From contig CM055069.1 in assembly GCA_029204045.2 (NCBI GenBank), forward strand, positions 25,400,825 through 25,464,824: a stretch of DNA of 64,000 nucleotides, read 5' to 3'. The DNA comes from Tillandsia leiboldiana (taxonomy: Eukaryota > Streptophyta > Magnoliopsida > Poales > Bromeliaceae). Of the stretch, positions 56,398 through 64,000 are shown piece after piece. The position numbers and the translations under genes were made by a program. Positions within the stretch are counted from its first letter, which is position 1, and each line of letters opens with the position of its first letter. The notes beneath the pieces were generated by a model. That model was not told where the DNA came from, ran no database searches, and saw only the letters and a list, made by a program, of their open reading frames with translations.

Positions 56398-57354
56398 GAC
56401 GCCAATAAGGAACACTTGCGTGTAGTCCTTAAGATCCTCCGGGACCATAAATTGTTTGCTAAACTCAAAAAGTGTGAGTTCTGGCTCCGCGGGGTGGACT
56501 TCTTGGGACACATAGTTTCGGCAACGGGAATCGCGGTAGACCCGAGGAAGGTAGAATCCGTGACCAACTGGCCCCGGCCAACAACGGTAACGAAGATCCG
56601 AAGTTTCCTAGGACTGGCGGGGTACTATAGACGCTTCGTGGAAGGTTTCTCAAGGATAGCCACTCCCCTAAATCGATTAACCCGGAAAGGGGAGAAATTC
56701 ATCTGGACGGCTCAATGCCAGAAGAGCTTCGAGGAACTCAAGGGCAGACTAACACGGGCGCCAATGCTCACACTACCGAAGCCCGGAGAGGACTATGAGA
56801 TCTATTGCGACACATCACGGAGCGGTCTTGGAAGCGTACTAATGCAACAAGGGAAGGTCATAGCCTACGCATCAAGACAGCTCAAGGAATACGAGCAGAA
56901 CTACCCTACACACGACTTGGAGCTCGCAGCAGTCGTGTTTGCTCTAAAGCTCTGGAGACACTATCTTTACGGAGCGCACTGCAATGTGTTTTCCGATCAC
57001 CAGAGCCTTAAGTACTCGTTCACACAAAAGGAGTTGAATTTACAACAAAGGCGGTGGCTGGAGCTACCGAAAGACTACGATTTGTCTATCCATTACCACC
57101 CCGGAAAGGCAAATGTGGTGGCCGACGCCTTAAGCCGGAAGGGGCAGACGGGAGAGTCGACGATGAACGCCATTACCCAACAGGATCGTCTAATTGCGGA
57201 GTTCTCGCGATTGAGACTGGAGGTAGTGCCAGTGGGTACGGTTACGCAACTCCTGTCCTTAGTAGTTAAGCCTACTTTGATCGAGAGGATCTTGGAAGGC
57301 CAGTCAACGGACACACAATTGCAACTTGTGCGGGACAGAATATCTTCGGAATAA
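56398..57354 (+). pseudogene. pol: C-terminal RT and RNase H (family 3)
   Basis: Part of a 373-codon open frame (56233-57354), of which homology begins near codon 56. It starts after the catalytic YxDD of RT, with KKCEFWL and VDFLGHIVS, then the connection with FLGLAGYYRRF. RNase H follows with its acidic residues in YCDTS, HDLELAA and SDHQSL, and the chain ends VVADALSRK. RT cannot be active without the missing palm half; RNase H looks intact. The stop at 57352 precedes the integrase, which is unusual for a single pol frame. Confidence 0.9.
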
Positions 57355-57366
57355 GGGGGCGATTTT

Positions 57367-58265
57367 ATGATTGGCTCGGATAACGCAATACGATTCCGGG
57401 GACGAAATTGTGTGCCCGACCTACCGAAAATAAATAAAGAAATTCTGACAGAAGCGCATAGTGCCCCCTACACTGCGCATCCCGGTGGTACGAAGATGTA
57501 TAAAGATCTTAGGCAGACCTTTTGGTGGCCTAAATTGAAGGGGGACGTGACGCGATTTGTGGCACATTGTTTGGTATGCCAACAAGTGAAAGCTGAACGC
57601 CAGCGTCCGGCGGGGAAACTACAGCCATTGCCCGTACCGGAATGGAAATGGGAATGGATTACCATGGACTTCGTGACCGGATTTTCCCCGATCGCAACAA
57701 GGACACGACGCGATATGGGTCATAGTGGATCGTTTGACGAAATCGGCTCATTTTCTGCCCATCCACACGACATGGACCCGAGACCGATTGGCGCAAACCT
57801 ACATCAACGAGGTGGTAAGGTTGCACGGAGTACCGGCGTCGATTACTTCTGATAGAGACACGTTTTGTGTCGAACTTTTGGCAGAGCCTACAGTGAGCGA
57901 TGGGGACCAAACTGCAATTCAGCACGGCTTTCCACCCGCAGACTGACGGACAATCGGAACGGGTAATCCAGATTCTCGAAGATATGCTCCGAGCTTGCGT
58001 GCTCGACTTGGGTGAGGGATGGTCGCGTTACCTGCCCCTTGTGGAATTCGCCTACAATAACAGCTACCAAGCAAGCATTCAAATGGCGCCGTACGAGGCC
58101 CTGTACGGGCGCCGCTGTCGATCTCCTATATGTTGGCACGACTTGGGTGAGCGAAAGTTTTTGGGGCCAGATCTAGTGGAGGAGACCGAAGCGATGGTGC
58201 GCCTTATCAGGCAACGGCTGTTGACCGCCCAGAGCCGGCAGAGAAGTTATGCAGATCAGAGGTGA
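57367..58265 (+). pseudogene. pol: integrase core, frameshifted (family 3)
   Basis: The zinc-binding HHCC domain is intact at 57450-57580 (TAHPGGTKMY ... CLVCQQ). The first catalytic Asp lies in ITMDFVTG. A frameshift near 57700 moves the next part (VDRLTKSAHFLPI) to another frame, where the second Asp (SDRD) is read; another shift near 57870 leads to 57900-58265, which holds the Glu in TDGQSERVIQ. The frame ends at a TGA at 58263. All three catalytic residues are visible but no single protein holds them. Confidence 0.9.
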
Positions 58266-58709
58266 CGCGATTTGGAATTCATGGTAGGAGAGCATGTGTT
58301 GCTCCGAGTTTCGCCATCAAAAAGGACCCGACGCTTTGGTCTAAGAGGGAAGTTGAGCCCGCGGTATGTGGGACCGTTCGAGATCTTGGAGCGGGTGGGC
58401 CCGGTAGCCTACCGGTTGGCCCTGCCGCCAAATCTCGATCGGATACACAATGTGTTTCATGTCTCGATGCTCTAGAAATACCTTCCAGATCCGTCGCACG
58501 CCCTCGATGTCTCCACTATCGAGCTGCGAGAAGACCTAAGCTTTGAGGAGACGCCGATACGAATTTTGGCGCGTGAAGACAAGAAGCTACGCAATCGGAC
58601 CATCCCCTACGTGAAGGTCCAGTGGAGCAATCACGAGAAGCGTGAAGCAACTTGGGAACTGGAGACAAACACGAGAGAGTGTTTTCCCGATTTGTTTAGC
58701 GAAGGTTGA
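58266..58709 (+). pseudogene. pol: integrase C-terminal part and chromodomain (family 3)
   Basis: Continues in frame after the TGA. It has the GPFEILERVGPVAYRL segment of the Ty3 integrase C-terminal domain, then NVFHVSML and a TAG at 58473. Beyond it, in the same frame, is a chromodomain with VKVQWSNHEKREATWE, ending at the TGA at 58707-58709. The two in-frame stops make this a pseudogene. Confidence 0.9.
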
Positions 58710-58738
58710 GGATAAGTTTCGGGGACGAAACTTCTTTT

Positions 58739-58751
58739 AAGGGGTGTGTGG
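58739..58751 (+). other. polypurine tract
   Basis: AAGGGGTGTGTGG directly before the 3' LTR, the expected place for plus-strand priming; it has three T interruptions. Confidence 0.65.
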
Positions 58752-61082
58752 TGTAATATCATGACTTTTTGTGTATCGTTTTACCCTCTTGCTAATAAAT
58801 TACATGTTAGGAAAAATCGAATTATCGAGTTTTCTTAAGTTGACTATCGTGCGATACGGATATTTTTCTGTGATAGAGCTCAAAAAACGATGAACGGCGG
58901 TGCAATCGGATCTGAAATCCGACTTACGGATCCCCCGGAATGGAGTTTTGACGGTCGCGGTAACCGTAGTGTGCATCGGAATCCGTGCTATAGATCTGGC
59001 ACGCTTTTCGAGGGGATGTGGAATTATCTCGTGGGAATAGATAATTAATTTTAAATAATAAATACCCGGATGTGGGTTTTATTGTACGTACCAAGAGAGA
59101 AATCTGTTTTTTCCCGAAAGAAAAGAGAAAACCCTAGCCGGAGAGAAAGAGAGAAGAAGAAAGCGGAGGAGTCCGAACGCCTCCGATCAACGTGCCGGAG
59201 CCGGAAGTGTGAGCAGATCATCTTCTCCGACAAGATCGCAGTAAGCGAAGTTCTTTTTCGGTTTTCATTGGGGTTTTCGTCGTTACCGTTTAGCCGCCGC
59301 CGCCTCCGCGCAGGTGCCGCGCGAGGCGCCACCCGCAGGCCGCGCGAGGCGCCACCCGCAGGCCGCGCGCGTCACGCGGTCTAGTGCCGCGCGGGGCGCC
59401 GCCCGCAGGCGGCAGCACCCGCGTTGGCAGGTGCCGCACGGGGCGCCAACCGCAGGCGGCGCGTGCCGCGCGGCCTAGTCCCGCGCGGGGCGTTGCCCGC
59501 AGGCGGCGGCACCCGCGCGGGCATGTGCCGCACGGGAAACCGCCGCAGGCGGCGCACGCGCCGCGCGGCCAGTGCTGCGCGGGGCGCCGCCCGCGAGCGG
59601 CGCGCGGGGAGTCTGACCGCGCGGCCGAGCTGCATGCGGCGCCACGCGGGGCCGGTGCCCGCACGGCCGCACGGCATGCGGCGCCGCGGGGGAAGGGACC
59701 GCGGCCGCGTCGTCCGTCGCGCGTCGTTACCGCCGCCGTTGCCGGGTTTTCGTCGTACTCTTGGGTTTTGGACTCCGTTTCTTTACAGAATGCAATTCAG
59801 TCTGACCTGTTGTTCTTTTGAGGACTTTCTTAGGTTCGGGTGCCGATTGTGAGCGTGTTTCGGTCCCCGGTGTTCCGGTCAGAACATTTCGAGGTGGGTA
59901 CTTTGTTGTATTTCGGTGTATGGTTGTTCCCGTTGTAACTTGTGAAAGTAAAGTAGATGTACCTTTTTGTAAACTCTTTAACCCCATTGCATGAGAATCC
60001 CGCTCTTTTATTTCTAACTGTGGCGACGAATGTCGCGGTGCTTTATTACACGCCGGTTTCGGCATTTATGCTCATGATTGCTTACACGCACACCGGCGGT
60101 CTGGCCACCGCACAGGGTGTATTTTTCCAGAAAGATGGTACGTTGACCCGTGTACCCCACAAAGGTGAAGGTGACATAATGGGGACCCCTCGCGGATTAC
60201 TTAAGGTGCTGCACAAGTACCGTGGAGGGGTTGGAGGCATCAAGGTCCGAGCAAAGTGTACTTTCGCTGAGGGTCTTTAGACCTCCCGGCATATGCTTCG
60301 TTTTGATTAAACAGGAGATATGGTGACTCATGAGGGGGAAGTGGAATGCTCTGGTTTATCGGTTTGTTTATTACAGTTTTTATCGCATTGTACCTGTTTT
60401 CACCTACTTTATTTGTCACTGCTTTCCCACACTGTGACAGGTCCGAACAGGGGTGGGAACCGGGACGATGGTGAGACTGCGTTTAGAGGACCTTAGCCGC
60501 TTGAGGCTGTAAAATGTCTTATTTACTTTCGGTTATCTCATTTGCTTTTGGTTAGTAGGTTAGTGATTACTTGATGGTGGAACAATGTGGATGTTGGGTT
60601 GAGATCCTAACTTAGTGGTGACATCTTTTATTGTGTTTATCTTAGACTTGCATGCGGCATGTTTTCAAGTAGCAAAATGATTTGGAAAACGTTTTCAAAC
60701 TAAGTGTCGTGTGGGCACTCCTTTCCAAACCCGTGGATTTATCCTTTCAAGTTATGTTGCCGCCTAAAAGAGATTTGCGAAAACGTTTTTAAAACCGGGT
60801 GTCATGTGGACACCGTTTGACAACCTGTGGATTTATCCTTTCTATCTTGTTGTAGTAATTGTGGTTGTGATTAATTGTGATCTCTCCCTTTGATTTCATA
60901 GTGACTACATGGTTAAAGTATGTGTTGTAATTGAGACGCCGTACATATACAAAGGAGACTCCGTCCGTTTGTGGAGTGAATTTGTATATGTGGCGGGTCT
61001 GGCGCGCACCGGTGGGCGAGGTTAATTTCAAAAAAAAATATACACGTTTTTTCCGCTCATTTAGAACCTCCGGGGCGTGACA
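58752..61082 (+). repeat. 3' LTR, family 3 (2331 bp)
   Basis: Direct repeat of 52196-54431, longer by 95 bp mainly in the GC-rich block (59290-59690). Ends GGGGCGTGACA at 61082. Confidence 0.93.
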
Positions 61083-61149
61083 CAGTTCCATATCAAAATA
61101 CCTCATGAAGAGCCCGAATAGTCAGCTAATCTTCAATCGGTGGGCCCAC

Positions 61150-61262
61150 AGCGTCGAGGGTGATCGGCATCGCCGCGCCCGCTAATCACTTGGAGTCGAG
61201 GGGGATCGGCATCTCCAAGCACTGCACAATCACTTGGTGTCGAGGGGGATCGGCATCACCAA
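61150..61262 (-). repeat. hairpin array, minus-strand family 2 LTR
   Basis: Units with a TCGAGGGGGATCGGCA loop: CTTGGAG (61189-61195) pairs with CTCCAAG (61213-61219), and TTGGTG (61234-61239) pairs with CACCAA (61257-61262). It is the reverse-strand counterpart of 44985-45116. Confidence 0.8.
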
Positions 61263-61292
61263 ACACTATATAGGAAGTCGAGGGTGATCGAC

Positions 61293-64000
61293 TGTAGTGC
61301 ACCGGCTTCGCAAAATAGCAAAGTGCGGTTAAATTACTCCGAGTATGTCCAAAATGTTATTAAGAATGAGTTCGGAGTGGTTCGGTTCGAAGCAAGAGCC
61401 TTCGGATTGAAAAGTGGGTTGGTGGACCGAGAATTTGGGGATCCAAATCTAGAAATCTCAGATTTTGGATAGGGTACCAGAACCCCTTGGTTGGTACCGG
61501 AACCAAGTGAAAAAATCCAACACATCAAGCTCTCGAGTTGGAAAGCCATCAAAAATATTGTCCCTGGATACCGGTACCAAAATTGGGTACCGGTACCCCA
61601 TGTAAAACAAGGAATTCCAGCTCTCGGGTTGGAGATTTCGTAGGTTGCGTACCGGAACCTGAAGCTCGGTACCAAAACTAAAGGCCGTGTACCGGTACTC
61701 AGAATCCGAGTACCGGTACCCAGTGCCCAGAATCCTAGGACAGTGAGGGAAATACCCTTTCAAGTGGGGGCGATCTCGTAATTTCACTCCCCACTGCCAC
61801 CCCAACCCCACCCTGACTAAAACCCACCCCTCTCACTCTCTCTCCTCCATCTCTCACACTCTCCCTCTATGCGTGAGGAAACAGAGAAAGAAAAGATAAG
61901 AGAAAAGAAGGAGAAGAAGAAGAGGAAGAAGAAGAAGGAGGCTTAGGGCTTGGGTTTTGATCTCCAAGGAGCTCGGGGATCACGAAGGAGACCTCATGGG
62001 AGCCTTCTAGGAGGATTTCCAACCCTTTTTGGCCAAGAACTCAAGAGAAAGGTAAGTGTAAGGATCAAGGGTTTTCTCTTTAAGGGTTTTTATGAGTTTT
62101 AAGGATATAGTATTGATCCTTTATGCTTCTAATCCTCTTTTTAGGGATCTTCTTGGAGAGTTAAGAGATCAAACCCACCATTTCTTGCAAGAACACTAAG
62201 AGGTGGGGGATTCTTCCGAAAATAGGTGACCTCTCCCCTTTTTTCTTTGCTTTTTTATTTAGAAGCATGTTAGTAAGCATGTTAGAGTAGTGAGTATTGA
62301 AATGTGGGTTAATTAGGGTTTAACCCTAAAAGATGATCATGTTAAACCTAATATAGGTTATGTTGGCATGTGTAAATAGCAAAGGATTTATGTATAGTGT
62401 AATCATGTTAGGGTACAACCCTAGAAATTATGTAAATAAACCAAGAGGAGAATGCACAATAGATTCATGACCTAGGAGAAAACTTGGTCATATATGCATG
62501 GATGTAAAACTAGGAGAGAACCTAGATTAAAGGTATACACGAGTGGCATGAAACCTAGGAGATAACTCTAGGTAAACGAGTGGCATCGTCTCAGGAAATA
62601 ACCTAAGGTTGCTTGATAGAGTATTTAAATATAGATAATGAACTCTAGGAATATGTTGGAATGTAAAAAGAGATAATGAACTCTAGGAATATGTTGGAAT
62701 GTAAATAGAGTTAATGAACTCTAGGAATGTGTTGGAATGCAAATAGAGTTAACAAACTCTAGGCCAAATGTAAAGTGAATGTAGAGTTAATAAACTCTAG
62801 GCCAAAAGATAATTGAAAATGATTAATGTCCACGAGACAGAGTGAAACCCTAAGGTTAAGAACATAGGGTTGAGAAATAAGAATAAGCAAGTAAAGAAAA
62901 GAATGAAAGAGGCTAAAGTTAAAAGAATTAGGGTCAAGAACTACGGGAGGCGGTGCCTGGAACTTGTTCTTGTTTGATTGAGGTTGTAGGCACCCGTCTT
63001 TTAGAACTCTCGAGCCCTGGGTTGTTGAATTCCAAAAGAAAGCTTAAATGGCTAAAGAACTAAAGAAATTGCCAAGTGGCATGGTTATATGAAAATGTGA
63101 ATGAACAAGAGATTCTAATCTAAATTGGTGTTAGAGACACCCAAGCTATCCTAGAGTAAATAACCTAGGATAAAAAATAAAAGAGAAAAAGGAAAATGTG
63201 AAAGCAAAAGTGCCAACGGGAAGTGCAAAACATAATTCGACTCTCGGGGGAGGCGTGCGTGAGCAAGACTCCGCTTCCCAAGTGAATGAGTGCCAAGGTG
63301 CTTTAAACTCATTCGAGGCAAAAGTGGAAAGTGAAAAGCAAAGTAAAAGTGAAAGTAAAAAAGCTAAAAGATTAAGTGAATGAAAAGAAAAAAAAAATGG
63401 CACCATCGGAAGCTGGGACTCGTGCGGGAGAGTAAGTCTTGGACCATTTCTCGCGACTGCGGCCGAATTTATGCGAGGTACTTCCGATGGTTGACATAAC
63501 ACACGAGTGCTATTGGCGCCTTGGATCGTCTCGTCTTGTGGTAGCATGACTACGGGGCGCAGGCCCGTTGGACGAGGCTTTCCAAGGGATAAGCAATTTG
63601 AACTAAAGCACAAGAACACGAATGAGTAAAGAAGAATGTTGAGTAACCAAGTGGCCGAGTTAGCTTAACCCCTTTTTAGCAGCATAGCGGCCGAGCTTAT
63701 GGATAGTAGACTAGTGTGGCAGGATATGATAGCAATGAGATTTCGAGCATACACAGTTAGTGTAGAGACATTCCTACATGTATATGAGCATATTTGTTAG
63801 CATCTGCAGTTATATTATCAGTTATTATCTTGCTATCTTGCTTCCATTGAACCAAGCGGTGTAGAACATTCTTTCTCGGTGGTTGAACCCACTGGGAACT
63901 TTAAGTAGTTCTCACACCCTTGGATGACCATTTTTTTTCCAAGTCCAGGTATAGTCGTTGAGACAGATGACAGGGGCAAGGGCCCAGCAGCATAGAGACC
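61293..64000 (+). mobile_element. family 2 LTR, + strand, runs off the right edge
   Basis: Starts TGTAGTGCACCGG at 61293, preceded by TCGAC as a possible target site. Contains repeats of an AACTCTAGG-AATGT unit (62640-62800), the conserved-loop hairpin 62952-62994, hairpins 63284-63314 and 63403-63490, and the paired-hairpin region near 63845-63915. Its end is not in the window. Confidence 0.82.

Larger units (their letters stand above)
52196..61082 (+). mobile_element. complete family 3 chromovirus (Tekay/Del-like), TSD CAGTT
   Basis: An 8887-bp element with both LTRs, flanked by CAGTT (52191-52195 and 61083-61087). The order is primer binding site, gag, RT/RNase H, integrase, chromodomain, polypurine tract, which is Ty3-type; the chromodomain marks a chromovirus, and the RT/integrase strings resemble the Tekay/Del clade. 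The central part of gag, all of protease and the N-terminal half of RT are missing and a foreign-looking 1 kb stands in their place. The two LTRs agree closely except in the GC-rich block, so the insertion is fairly recent. It cannot move alone. Confidence 0.93.
47128..61292 (-). mobile_element. family 2 LTR, minus strand, split into three pieces
   Basis: Pieces at 47128-47588, 51645-52195 and 61088-61292 read as one continuous family 2 LTR on the minus strand, starting at its 3' end (TGTCACGTCCCGAGACC). The first gap is a family 1 LTR holding a TRIM; the second is the complete family 3 element. The LTR is cut at 61292 by a + strand family 2 LTR. About 1.2 kb of it is seen. Confidence 0.82.

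Overview
The window is plant nuclear DNA: spliced exons of a plant RAD17 checkpoint gene lie among Ty3-type chromovirus retrotransposons, TRIM elements, MITEs and solo LTRs. The lineage is a seed plant with long introns, but nothing here fixes the species. There is no bacterial-style operon, CRISPR array or rRNA gene.

One host gene is visible. RAD17, the clamp-loader-like AAA+ ATPase of the DNA damage checkpoint, lies on the minus strand. Nine exons between 498 and 42924 keep one open frame of about 457 codons, with consistent splice phases and GT/AG borders. The ORF is intact where seen, so it is probably a working gene. Its 5' exon(s) are not found and probably lie beyond 64000; its 3' exons lie left of position 1. 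Three consecutive introns are very large (about 13.6, 13.6 and 11.7 kb), and one splits the coding sequence directly after the Walker A GKS.

Layout. 1-3833: compact 3' half of the visible gene, a CT microsatellite and a SINE-like copy. 3834-15577 (intron): composite LTR sequence ending in an LTR/primer-binding-site junction at 11666, an LTR remnant and MITEs. 15635-29202 (intron): MITEs, a deleted minus-strand Ty3 element holding a TIR transposon that itself holds a solo LTR, and a small non-autonomous LTR element holding a MULE-type MITE. 29251-42841 (intron): two TRIMs, a MULE-type MITE, and a 2.4 kb solo LTR (family 2) that holds two giant solo LTRs (family 1, 3.5-3.8 kb) with clear target-site duplications. 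42925-64000: a nest of family 2 LTRs in both orientations, a third giant family 1 LTR broken by a TRIM one base before its end, and a complete 8.9 kb chromovirus (family 3) with decayed gag/pol.

The most unusual signal is in the LTRs. Families 1 and 2 carry chains of hairpins whose loops are conserved while their stems change with compensating substitutions. The family 1 U3 carries repeated composite sites, a G-box-like hexamer and an inverted CCAAT box always separated by exactly 10 bp. Neither pattern is explained by coding content.
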